Translations under genes and position numbers: made by a program
Notes under the pieces: model-generated
The model's input: only the letters and a program-made list of their open reading frames with translations
Database searches by the model: none
Told to the model about the DNA's origin: nothing
Part shown: positions 42,960-51,018 of the stretch, piece after piece
Position numbering within the stretch: the first letter of the stretch is position 1
Layout: each line of letters opens with the position of its first letter
NCBI GenBank assembly: GCA_017626055.1
Contig: JAGAJM010000015.1
Location: 18,051 to 82,050, forward strand
Direction of reading: 5' to 3'
Length of the DNA: 64,000 nucleotides
Source: a bacterium
GTDB lineage: Bacteria > Cyanobacteriota > Vampirovibrionia > Gastranaerophilales > Gastranaerophilaceae

Positions 42960-43769
42960 ATGATAGTTTTGCAAAAATATCTGAAACAATCAGCGACATA
43001 TAAGATTTTTTCACATTTATTGGTTGTGTTAGCGGGCTTTTTGGAAACATTAGGTCAAATTGCTCAACTTGGTTTTCACACTTTAAAATGTGTATTAAAA
43101 GGTGAAATTGATAGAAAAGAATTGATTATCCAATGTGATAGATTTGGTGTAAGTTCTTTGCCGATTACACTTTCTATTGTTGGCATGACATCTATCATTG
43201 TTGCCTCTCAAGTTGCTAACGAGATGGTTAAACAAGGAGGCGGAAACTTTGTTGGTATGTTAATGACAATTCTTATTGTTCGTGAAGTTGGTTCAATTAT
43301 GTCAGGTTTTGCGATTACATCTATGATAGGTTCATCTTTAGCCTCTGAACTTGCAACAATGAGAGTTACAGAACAAGTTGATGCGATAAAAGTTTTAGAT
43401 GTTGACCCTGTTAGATACTTGTTTGTCCCAAGAGTTTTATCAGGTGCAATTATGATGCCATTTGTTGTAATTTTGGCATCTGTTGTGGGTGTAATTTTAG
43501 GTGCAGTAACTTCAGATATGTTTGCAGGATTGTCTTATAGAGCTTATTTTGACTCTGCTGGGCTAGGCTTATTTATGAAAGATTTAGGTGTATGTTTACT
43601 TAAATCTGTAGTATTTGGTGCGGCAATTGCATTGATAAGTTGTACTTGTGGATATCACGCATCAGGTGGAGCAAAAGGTGTAGGTTTAGCAACAACAAAG
43701 GCTGTTGTTTGGTCGTTTATTTCAGTTGTTGTTTTAGACATGGTGTTCGCAATTTTATTTTTCTTTTAA
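42960..43769 (+). CDS. mlaE: MlaE-family ABC transporter permease (Ycf63-like)
   Basis: I chose the ATG at 42960, just after TATAAT; the longer frame starting at 42828 would cover the promoter. The 269-residue protein has an N-terminal amphipathic part, then about five membrane helices with the permease motifs SLPITLSIVGMTSIIVASQV, GMLMTILIVREVGSIMSGF, ASELATMRVTEQVDAIKVL and CGYHASGGAKGVGLATTKAV. It is the permease of a lipid-trafficking ABC system between inner and outer membranes. mlaF (ATPase) follows. The substrate-binding MlaD protein is not in the window. Confidence 0.93.
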   Translation: MIVLQKYLKQSATYKIFSHLLVVLAGFLETLGQIAQLGFHTLKCVLKGEIDRKELIIQCDRFGVSSLPITLSIVGMTSIIVASQVANEMVKQGGGNFVGMLMTILIVREVGSIMSGFAITSMIGSSLASELATMRVTEQVDAIKVLDVDPVRYLFVPRVLSGAIMMPFVVILASVVGVILGAVTSDMFAGLSYRAYFDSAGLGLFMKDLGVCLLKSVVFGAAIALISCTCGYHASGGAKGVGLATTKAVVWSFISVVVLDMVFAILFFF

Positions 43770-43785
43770 AATAAAGGTATAAGTT

Positions 43786-44505
43786 ATGAGTATTGAAGTA
43801 AAAAATCTAGTAAAATCATTTGACGATAAAACTGTTATCAACGACATTTCATTCAAAGTTGATGATGGTGAAGTTCTTGCGATTGTTGGGTTTTCAGGCT
43901 CAGGTAAAAGTACAGTTTTAAAACTTATCTGTGGTTTGATTCCTTTTGACAATGGTGAAGTTATCACATCAGAAGGTGATATTGCTATGGTTTTCCAATA
44001 TTCAGCATTGTTTGATTCGCTTGATGTTGCAGATAATATTGCTTTTGCGCTGAAAGAAAGAAAAGATTTAAGAAATAAATACTCAGAAAATGAAATTAGA
44101 AAAATAGTTTCTGAGAAGTTAGAGTTAGTTGGTTTGAAAGGTATAGAAAGCAAATTCCCATCAGAATTGTCTGGTGGTATGCAAAAACGTGTAAGTTTTG
44201 CTCGTGCAATTGTAACAAAACCTAACACAATTTTATATGATGAACCAACTGCAGGATTAGACCCAATGTCCTCAACGCTAATTGAGGACTACATTGTAAG
44301 TCTTAAACATGAAATCAACGCAGCTTCAATTGTTGTAACACACCAGATGTCAACTATCACAAGAACGGCGGATCGTGTTATAATGTTGTACGATGGAAAA
44401 ATTGTTTTTGAAGGTACACCAGCTGAATTATTAAAACAGGAAACCCCTTACACAAAACAATTCGTAACAGCCTCACTAGAAGGCCCAATGCAAATGCAAG
44501 CATAA
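43786..44505 (+). CDS. mlaF: MlaF-family ABC transporter ATPase
   Basis: The 239-residue protein has a full ABC ATPase set: Walker A GFSGSGKST (~residue 35), Q-loop VFQYSALF, signature LSGGMQKR (~127), Walker B ILYDEPTAGLDP and the switch His in VVTHQM. The FQ-SALFDSL and the ELSGGMQKRVSFARAI segments are typical of the MlaF group. It powers the MlaE permease encoded 16 bases upstream. AAAGG with an 8-base spacing gives the start. It is peripheral on the cytoplasmic face of the inner membrane. Confidence 0.95.
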   Translation: MSIEVKNLVKSFDDKTVINDISFKVDDGEVLAIVGFSGSGKSTVLKLICGLIPFDNGEVITSEGDIAMVFQYSALFDSLDVADNIAFALKERKDLRNKYSENEIRKIVSEKLELVGLKGIESKFPSELSGGMQKRVSFARAIVTKPNTILYDEPTAGLDPMSSTLIEDYIVSLKHEINAASIVVTHQMSTITRTADRVIMLYDGKIVFEGTPAELLKQETPYTKQFVTASLEGPMQMQA

Positions 44506-44528
44506 TAAATAGCAAAAGGAAGTAGGAT

Positions 44529-45770
44529 ATGGAACATTTATTTAATGAAGAAGTGATGTCTTTAGATACATATATTATGGTTAAACTTAAAGAAAAAACT
44601 GCACAATTGTCAGAATCTTTAATTAAGAAAAATCGTGCGCCAATTTCTTTATCAATGGGGGCACCAACTGCAAACCCTCCAGCAATGTTGATTGAGAAAT
44701 TGAAAGAATTTTTAACTGAAGATAATATCCATACATATTCAGTAACAAAGGGTGAACCATACTTTAGACAGGCTATTGCTGAGCGTATGAAAAATCGTTT
44801 TGGTGTTGAATTAGATGCGAATAAAGAAATTGCATCACTTTTAGGTTCAAAAGATGGTTTAGCTAATTTAATAAGATTTTTAATCAACCCAAGTCGTGAT
44901 GAATTAGAAAAAGAAATTATCATGGTTCCAGATCCAGGATATGCTTCATATTCTCAAATGATTCAATGTTCTGGTGGTAAGGCTTACCCAATTCCACTAA
45001 CTGCTGAAAATAATTATCAACCAGATATGGATAAAGTTATGGAAAGTTTAATTGCTGAAGGTTTAGACCCTAAAAAAGTTAAAGCCGTAATTATTAACTA
45101 TCCAAATAATCCACTTGGAGTTTCTGCTTCAAAAGAATACGTAAAAACAGTTGTTGGGTTCTGCAAAAAACATAATATTTTATTGATTTCAGATGCAGCG
45201 TATTGTGATTTATATTTTACAGAAGATGAAAAACCATTCTCAGTTTTAGAAATTGAGGGTGCAAAAGATGTGGCTGTTGAAATGTTTAGTTTGTCAAAAC
45301 CATATGCCATAACTGGTTGGAGATTAGGTTGGATTTGTGGAAATGCTGCTGCTATTGGACGTTTCTGTAAGGGTAAGACAACAATTGATAATGGTATTTT
45401 TAAAGCTCTTCAAAAGGCTTGTGCGTATATCTTAAATTCCCCAGAAGGTGATGATTATATCGCTGAATCAAATGCAGGATTTAAACGCAAACAATCTATT
45501 ATGGTAAAAGGTCTGAAAGAATTAGGATGGGATATTGATGAGACAAAAGTTCCTCACACAACATTCTATCTATGGCTACCTATTCCAAGAAAGTATGATT
45601 CAGCATTCAAATTCTGTGAAGATATGCTTGAAAAATCAGGTATCGTAGTTGTTCCTGGGGATGCTTTTGGTAAATATGGTGAAGGCTTCTTTAGAATTTC
45701 ATACGTTTGCAGTGATGAAAAATTGCAAGAAGTAATTGACAGAATGAAAGCTGACGGATTCAGATACTAA
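44529..45770 (+). CDS. Class I/II PLP-dependent aminotransferase (possible LL-diaminopimelate aminotransferase type)
   Basis: The 413-residue protein has the fold-type I pattern: SMGAPTANPPAMLI, YSVTKGEPYFRQAIAERM, PDPGYASYS, NYPNNPLGVSASKEY and the PLP-lysine segment SLSKPYAITGWRLGW (~residue 260), then the FRISYV Arg near the C-terminus. It transfers amino groups to a keto acid. It resembles DapL/aspartate-aminotransferase relatives, but a Pro follows the PLP Lys instead of the usual Ser or Thr. It follows mlaF by 23 bases, with GGAAG before the start, and may be co-transcribed. The substrate is uncertain; lysine synthesis is only one option. Confidence 0.85.
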   Translation: MEHLFNEEVMSLDTYIMVKLKEKTAQLSESLIKKNRAPISLSMGAPTANPPAMLIEKLKEFLTEDNIHTYSVTKGEPYFRQAIAERMKNRFGVELDANKEIASLLGSKDGLANLIRFLINPSRDELEKEIIMVPDPGYASYSQMIQCSGGKAYPIPLTAENNYQPDMDKVMESLIAEGLDPKKVKAVIINYPNNPLGVSASKEYVKTVVGFCKKHNILLISDAAYCDLYFTEDEKPFSVLEIEGAKDVAVEMFSLSKPYAITGWRLGWICGNAAAIGRFCKGKTTIDNGIFKALQKACAYILNSPEGDDYIAESNAGFKRKQSIMVKGLKELGWDIDETKVPHTTFYLWLPIPRKYDSAFKFCEDMLEKSGIVVVPGDAFGKYGEGFFRISYVCSDEKLQEVIDRMKADGFRY

Positions 45771-45791
45771 TTATAAGAATTATATAAAAGT

Positions 45792-45820
45792 AGCGGCGCA
45801 AGATTTTATCTTGCGCCGCT
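45792..45820. terminator. Bidirectional terminator
   Basis: AGCGGCGCAAGA pairs perfectly with TCTTGCGCCGCT around a 5-base loop. It lies between two convergent genes. Confidence 0.88.
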
Positions 45821-45848
45821 CTTCCTTTAAATAAAATAAAACTCTATA

Positions 45849-46094
45849 TTATACTTCAACGAATAATCTTCTGCCAACGATATTTTGTTTTCCGTTGTAG
45901 TAACCTGCAAAATAACCACCTTTTACGGGTTTGTTTTGTGCATAAAATTGGTTATATCTGTTGCCGTTGTAGTTTACAAACGGATTGTTGCTATAAGGAT
46001 TGTTTGAAGTTTGTGTAACAACAGGGTTGGTTACATTTACTCTTGGTGATGCTTTGAAAGCATTTGTTAATAACGAAACTAAATTTGTAGCCAT
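45849..46094 (-). CDS. Small Asn/Tyr/Gly-rich protein, 81 aa
   Basis: I do not recognise this protein. Residues 1-15 (MATNLVSLLTNAFKA) may form an amphipathic helix, residues 16-50 are low-complexity rich in Asn, Pro and Tyr, and the end (GGYFAGYYNGKQNIVGRRLF) could be a short beta hairpin. AAAGG lies 11 bases before the ATG. It sits alone between two convergent/divergent genes, with a terminator after it. Its composition resembles surface or assembly proteins, but that is speculation. Confidence 0.6.
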   Translation of the reverse strand: MATNLVSLLTNAFKASPRVNVTNPVVTQTSNNPYSNNPFVNYNGNRYNQFYAQNKPVKGGYFAGYYNGKQNIVGRRLFVEV

Positions 46095-46213
46095 CTACTT
46101 TATACCTTTCTACTTGGTATTTTTTTAATGATATATTCCTAGATGTCATAATTATAACATAGCATTTGGTAAAATTTTAAAATAACTTAATAAAAATCCT
46201 CTATTTTATGTAG

Positions 46214-46219
46214 TATAAT
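46214..46219 (+). promoter_or_regulatory. -10 box of the PurD-like gene, leaderless
   Basis: TATAAT ends 6 bases (CATTTT) before the ATG at 46226. No clear -35 box or Shine-Dalgarno. Confidence 0.58.
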
Positions 46220-46225
46220 CATTTT

Positions 46226-47455
46226 ATGGAAAATAATAAGAAAAATATTTTGGTTATTGGTAAAGGTGCTGTTGCATCATCTTTTGCAAAGAAATTAGCA
46301 AGGTTAGATGAAATTGGCAAGGTTTATGTTGCTCCTGGAAATGGTTTTGATTCTGAAATTTATACAAATGTTGATATACGTGAAGACGATTTAACAGGAC
46401 TTTTAAAATTCGCTTTAGAAAATGATATTTATTTAACTGTTCCAGTTACGACTGAGGCTTTGAGTTCTGATATTGTATCGTTTTTTATGGATAATGATCA
46501 AAATATTTTTGGTCCGACAAAAGGTGCGTGCAATATAGCTTTAAATAAGGCTTTTGGAAAGAAATTTTTGTATAAAATTCATGCTCAAACTTCTAAGTTT
46601 GGAACATTTGATAAACAAAATATTGCTCAAGATTGGTTAAAAACGGCAACATTCCCTGTTACTATAAAATCTAGTGAAAAAAGTAGCCAAGGGGATAGAT
46701 TGGTATGTCCTACAATTTCTTTAGCTGAACAATTTTTAGATAATTTATTTTCTCGTGGTGAAACTGGTGTTTTAATTGAAGAATTTACTTATGGACATAA
46801 TTTCACTGTTTATTTTATGACTGATGGTTATAGTGCAGTTCCATTTGCTACTGTTGGAAATTACAAATTTATGGAAGATGGTGATGGTGGCTTATTAACA
46901 GAGGGTGTTGGTTGCTATTCTCCAGATTACAAAATTTCACAAGTAATCGTTTCCAGAGTGGAAAATGTTGTTAGAAATACTTTGGTTTCTCTAGATAAAA
47001 AAGGTGAACCATATGTAGGTATTCTTGGTGTTGATTGCACTTTGACAGGTGAAGACAAGTTTTTTGTTAATGAATTTAAGGCATTTATGCAAGATTTTGA
47101 CTCTGCTGCAGTTTTAAATTCTGTTGATGAAAATTTAATAGATGTTTTTATGGCATGTATTCAAGGTTTATTTGCCGATGAATATGACCAGATTAAGTTA
47201 AATGATTTACATTCCATTAGTGCAGTAGTGTATGCTCGTCAAAGGGGAAAAACTATTGAAGGAGTTGAATTCCTAAATGGAAATGACAATATTGATTTTG
47301 TTCAATACAATAAAAATAAGACAGTGCAAGGTGAAAATTTTGTATTAACTCACTTTGCTTCAACGCTATCTCGAGCTAAAAACAGATTATATGAAGATTT
47401 GTCCGATATAAATTTTGATGGAATAAAATACAGAAAAGATATTTGTCTTAATTAG
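46226..47455 (+). CDS. PurD-like ATP-grasp protein, divergent
   Basis: The 409-residue protein resembles phosphoribosylamine-glycine ligase: a PurD-like start (NILVIGKGAVASSFAKKLAR then VYVAPGNGF), FGPTKGACNIALNKAFGKKFL, VLIEEFTYGHNFTVYFM, and GDGGLLTEGVGCYSPDY in place of the usual TGGMG-type loop. The usual GREHA segment is missing, and the NEFKAFMQDFDS segment stands where a canonical GDPE-type sequence would be. It may be a paralogue with another role or a worn-down GAR synthetase. It starts the operon with nadD (9-base gap) and yqeK, and has a leaderless promoter. I do not give it the purD name because of the missing motifs. Confidence 0.72.
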   Translation: MENNKKNILVIGKGAVASSFAKKLARLDEIGKVYVAPGNGFDSEIYTNVDIREDDLTGLLKFALENDIYLTVPVTTEALSSDIVSFFMDNDQNIFGPTKGACNIALNKAFGKKFLYKIHAQTSKFGTFDKQNIAQDWLKTATFPVTIKSSEKSSQGDRLVCPTISLAEQFLDNLFSRGETGVLIEEFTYGHNFTVYFMTDGYSAVPFATVGNYKFMEDGDGGLLTEGVGCYSPDYKISQVIVSRVENVVRNTLVSLDKKGEPYVGILGVDCTLTGEDKFFVNEFKAFMQDFDSAAVLNSVDENLIDVFMACIQGLFADEYDQIKLNDLHSISAVVYARQRGKTIEGVEFLNGNDNIDFVQYNKNKTVQGENFVLTHFASTLSRAKNRLYEDLSDINFDGIKYRKDICLN

Positions 47456-47464
47456 GTGAGATCT

Positions 47465-48055
47465 ATGAAATTATGTGTTTTTCAAGGTACTTTCAATCCT
47501 ATTCATAAAGCGCATTTAAGAGTTGCTGAAGATGTGGTTTCTCGTTTTGATTTTGATAAGTTGTTGTTTATTCCAGCGTTCAATCCTCCACACAAATCTG
47601 CAGATTTAGATTTTTCTTATCATCGTTTAGAAATGGTAAAGTTGGCGGTTGAAAATAATTCTAAATTTGAGGTTTCAGATATTGAATTCAAACGAGATGG
47701 TAAATCATATACTTATTTAACTATTAAAGAACTATATAATTTATATGAAATTGATGAGAAAATATATTTTATTATTGGAACTGATGCGTTTGAAAAAATT
47801 GAAACGTGGTATGAAATAGATAAATTAAAAGAGCTTGTGAAATTTATCGTCTTTATTAGGGAGGACAATTTTGAAATTTCACGTTATGATTATTTAAAAG
47901 ACAAGGGTTTTGATTTCGAATTTCAGCAATTGTCTTATCAAGATATATCTTCAACAGAAATACGTCAAACACTTTCAGAAGGTGGAGATATTGCTTGTTA
48001 TGTAGCACAGGAAGTAAAGGAATACATCTTAAAAAATGAGTTATATAAAAATTAG
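47465..48055 (+). CDS. nadD: Nicotinate-nucleotide adenylyltransferase
   Basis: The ATG at 47465 follows AGGTGAG; an upstream GTG at 47456 lies inside that site. The 196-residue protein has the nucleotidyltransferase motif GTFNPIHKAHL at residues ~8-18, FIPAFNPPHKS, FIIGTDAFEKIETW and the C-terminal SSTEIRQ. It converts nicotinate mononucleotide and ATP to deamido-NAD. It ends 20 bases inside yqeK, so the two are coupled. The same nadD-yqeK pairing is common in bacteria. With pnuC elsewhere, the window has two NAD-linked genes. Confidence 0.95.
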   Translation: MKLCVFQGTFNPIHKAHLRVAEDVVSRFDFDKLLFIPAFNPPHKSADLDFSYHRLEMVKLAVENNSKFEVSDIEFKRDGKSYTYLTIKELYNLYEIDEKIYFIIGTDAFEKIETWYEIDKLKELVKFIVFIREDNFEISRYDYLKDKGFDFEFQQLSYQDISSTEIRQTLSEGGDIACYVAQEVKEYILKNELYKN

Positions 48056-48641
48056 TACCGAGGAATTGACTGATTGGTTAAAAGAAAACTTAAGTGAAGA
48101 ACGTTATGAGCATTCTCTAGGTACAGCTGATAGTGCAAAATTGTTGGCTGAACAGTATGGCGAAAATTCAGAAAAGGCTTATGTCGCAGGTCTTTTACAT
48201 GATTGTGCAAAATGTTTTACAACTGAGAAATTATTAGAAATAATTGAAGCAAATTTAGCTATTGAAGAAGCTGAAATAGAAAATTATAAGACTTTACACG
48301 CTCCAGTGAGTGCATATGTTGCAAAAACTGAGTTTGGCGTGGAAGATGGTGAAATTTTATCAGCAATCCGTTGGCATACATTGGGCAATCCTAATATGAC
48401 AACTTTCGAAAAAATAATTTTCTTAGCTGATAAAGTTGAAAATCGTACAAGAGAAACTTGGTACGCTGATCCGATAAGAGAATTTTTGAAAGAGGAAAAT
48501 GGTTTAAATAAAGCGATGTTACAATGTTATAAACAAACTATAAAGTCGCTTGTAGATAGAGATTTGAAAATTTGCCCACTAACTATTGAAATATATAATA
48601 GCTTACAACGAGAGCTTAGTGTTACTAAATTTAATAAATAA
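48036..48641 (+). CDS. yqeK: YqeK-family HD-domain hydrolase
   Basis: The 201-residue protein has HD-domain metal motifs: the first His in YEHSLGTADSAKLLA, the HD pair in VAGLLHDCAKC (~residue 55), HAPVSAYVA, and RWHTLGNPNM followed by FLADKVE with the last Asp. YqeK proteins cleave diadenosine tetraphosphate symmetrically. It overlaps nadD by 20 bases and lies 55 bases before the HerA-like gene. No separate promoter is evident. In many bacteria rsfS follows; here it does not. Confidence 0.93.
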   Translation: MSYIKISTEELTDWLKENLSEERYEHSLGTADSAKLLAEQYGENSEKAYVAGLLHDCAKCFTTEKLLEIIEANLAIEEAEIENYKTLHAPVSAYVAKTEFGVEDGEILSAIRWHTLGNPNMTTFEKIIFLADKVENRTRETWYADPIREFLKEENGLNKAMLQCYKQTIKSLVDRDLKICPLTIEIYNSLQRELSVTKFNK

Positions 48642-48696
48642 GCATGTTTTCTTGATGTTTATGATACAATTTTTTTAAAAACAGAGAGGGCAAAAG

Positions 48697-50781
48697 ATGA
48701 AATTACTTGAAATTAAGAATAATTTAGTGAAGTTATCCTATTCCGAGACTGAAACACCTATTCTTGGAAGATTCATAGTATTGGTTACACCTGAAAAATC
48801 ATATGTTGCCCAGTTCGTAAATTTAAAGTCTGATACAGTGAATAACTTTGCTATTGCTAAGTTATTATTTACATTCACATCTGAAGGTGTTGTAGATAAC
48901 TATGACGGATCTATTCCAAGTATAAATTCTGAAGTATCATTTTTGCCTGCAAGTGAATTGTTAAATCTTTTGCCTATTGAAACTCCGATTAAAATCGGTA
49001 ACCTTTCACAACAGCAAGACATGTTATCTTTGGATGTATCTATTTTTGAGCGTAATTTCACTGTTTTTGCAGAAAAAGATTCTCACAAAACAACATTTAT
49101 TTCTAACTGTATTAGACAATTATTCCAAATGAAAGAAAAAAGTGTTGTTATTGATACTTGTAACCTTTTTGAAGACTATAACAAAATCGTTTTTGGTAGA
49201 GACTTTAAACTTCCATTAAATTCAAAGATGATTGATTACATTTTTGAATACGAATTATCTGAAGTTGATGCACCTACAAAAGCCGTTGTTCAAGATATTT
49301 TTTATGCGGTTCAACAATATATTCAAACTTTAGATTTTGAATTTTTACCAATTGATAATTTTGTAGATGTTGTAGCAAGTCAATACAAAGAAATGCAAAT
49401 GCCAGAGTTGGCTCTTTTGAAAAATAAACTTCTAAAATATAGAGATGCAAATGTTTTTGCAAACACTAAAGAAGAAGTTTTTGCTTTGAAAGAAAAATTA
49501 AATGAGAAAAATTGTTCAATTATTGATTTGAAAAATATTCATGAATCATTGCAAAATGAAGTTCTTGGATTTATTCATTCAACATTGGAAACTTTTGAAA
49601 AATATATTTATTTATTTGTACCACTTACTGATGCTAATTCTGATAAAAAATTGCTAAAACAGTTTGTTAACAACAATCACATTTTTACAACAGTTTTGGT
49701 AAGCAGTTCTTATAAATATGCAGAAGAGCTAAAACAACATGCGCAAAATATGTTATTATTTGCTCCTCAATCTGTAAATCATGATTTTGCAGCGTATAAT
49801 ACATTTTTAGCTAAATTAAACAATGATGAATGTATTGCTTTTGGTAAATTAACTCAAGGTATTCCTTTTATTGTTGATATGACCGATTTAGAACTTGATT
49901 TAACTAGAGATGATGTGCTAGGTGACAGATATCAATTTGTACCAGCATATGATCCTAATATTGAACTTGTTAGGGTTGATGAATTTGGAACACAAATTCC
50001 TGTAAAAAATATTCAACCTGAATTAAGAGACGAAGAATCAATTGAAGAAGAACAAGTTCCAGAAGAAACAGAGGAAAAAGTACCAGAAGAAGCTGTTGTG
50101 TCTGCAATTCCAGAGATTGCTCAACCTCAAATTGAATTAGTAGAAGAAGAGCCAGTTCAAGCTCCTGTGAAATTGCCTGCACTTCCTATTACTGCAAAAA
50201 TAATCGACGAAACAATTGAAGAAGTTGAAGAAGCTATTCAAGCTGAAGAAAAACCAGAAATTGTTAAACCAGTTGCAAATATTTTGGCTGCAGTTACTGA
50301 GGTTGAAGAAGTTTTTGAAGAATCAGATTTGTCTGTGGAAGAACTTGAACCAGAAAATGATTTACCAGAATTGACTGATATTTCTGAAGATGATTTTGCT
50401 GATGAAAACTTTAACGAAGAACCAATTGTGTCTGACACTCTAGATGAAGAGGATTTAGATTTTATCGAAGATACACAAATGCCACCAGTAGAATCTTTTG
50501 ATGATACTATTGTTGAGCCTTTAGAAGAATCTTACATAGAAGAACCTTTTGTTCAGGAAGAAGCTCCGGTTGTTCCTGTATATCCTGCTGATCCAGATTT
50601 AGGTGGTGGTGAAACCGCAGGTGAATTTTCGCAAGGTGATAGTGTTACCCACCCAAGATATGGTCGTGGTGTAGTCGAAAAGATTATTAAATACGGCAAC
50701 AAGACGCTTTGTTCAATTTCATTTGAAAATGTTGGTCGTCGTCTTTTAGACCCATCAATTTCTGAACTTGTAAAATTATAA
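48697..50781 (+). CDS. HerA-like protein with degenerate P-loop, acidic linker and C-terminal Tudor-like domain
   Basis: The 694-residue protein begins with a beta-rich region (residues 1-115) like a HAS-barrel, then LSLDVSIFERNFTVFAEKDS leads into a place where a Walker A should be: AEKDSHKT (125-132) keeps the Lys-Thr but has lost both glycines. KSVVIDTCNLFEDY resembles the next strand of HerA/DUF87 ATPases. After about residue 430 comes a very acidic Glu/Pro/Val-rich linker of about 200 residues, and the last ~55 residues (QGDSVTHPRYGRGVVEKIIK) look like the Tudor-like C-terminal domain of UvrD/PcrA helicases. AGAGAGGG precedes the ATG. I infer a DNA- or polymerase-associated scaffold, but the function is unknown. 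Confidence 0.7.
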   Translation: MKLLEIKNNLVKLSYSETETPILGRFIVLVTPEKSYVAQFVNLKSDTVNNFAIAKLLFTFTSEGVVDNYDGSIPSINSEVSFLPASELLNLLPIETPIKIGNLSQQQDMLSLDVSIFERNFTVFAEKDSHKTTFISNCIRQLFQMKEKSVVIDTCNLFEDYNKIVFGRDFKLPLNSKMIDYIFEYELSEVDAPTKAVVQDIFYAVQQYIQTLDFEFLPIDNFVDVVASQYKEMQMPELALLKNKLLKYRDANVFANTKEEVFALKEKLNEKNCSIIDLKNIHESLQNEVLGFIHSTLETFEKYIYLFVPLTDANSDKKLLKQFVNNNHIFTTVLVSSSYKYAEELKQHAQNMLLFAPQSVNHDFAAYNTFLAKLNNDECIAFGKLTQGIPFIVDMTDLELDLTRDDVLGDRYQFVPAYDPNIELVRVDEFGTQIPVKNIQPELRDEESIEEEQVPEETEEKVPEEAVVSAIPEIAQPQIELVEEEPVQAPVKLPALPITAKIIDETIEEVEEAIQAEEKPEIVKPVANILAAVTEVEEVFEESDLSVEELEPENDLPELTDISEDDFADENFNEEPIVSDTLDEEDLDFIEDTQMPPVESFDDTIVEPLEESYIEEPFVQEEAPVVPVYPADPDLGGGETAGEFSQGDSVTHPRYGRGVVEKIIKYGNKTLCSISFENVGRRLLDPSISELVKL

Positions 50782-50875
50782 TTTGTTTTTATTGACCAAT
50801 TTTGCTAAAAATGTTACAATTATTCCAAAATGTAACGGATTGTAAATACAAATTTCTAATGGTCAAAATGCAATA

Positions 50876-50917
50876 ATATCAATATATAGAGAGTATATAC
50901 TTTTTATATATTGATAT
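50876..50917. promoter_or_regulatory. Perfect 13-base inverted repeat in the leader of the 710-aa gene
   Basis: ATATCAATATATA (50876-50888) is perfectly complementary to TATATATTGATAT (50905-50917), with a 16-base spacer. It lies about 100 bases before the ATG at 51019 and could be an operator or a leader hairpin. The region has no open frame. Confidence 0.55.
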
Positions 50918-51018
50918 AAAGATTTCTGCATGAAGGAAATTTAGCAATTCGAGATGTTTTTATATATTCATATAAGCAATGTGTGCTTGAGAGTATAAAT
51001 ACTAAAGGAGATGATTCG

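Noticed and set aside
43755..44228. 157-aa antisense open frame over mlaF
   Set aside because: Serine-rich shadow of a clear ABC ATPase; no ribosome site and no recognisable domain.
44378..44923. 181-aa antisense open frame over mlaF and the aminotransferase
   Set aside because: Lies across two genes with complete catalytic motifs on the other strand; its composition is that of a shadow frame.
50238..50438. 66-aa Ser-rich antisense frame in the HerA-like gene
   Set aside because: It is the complement of the acidic linker; no start signal.
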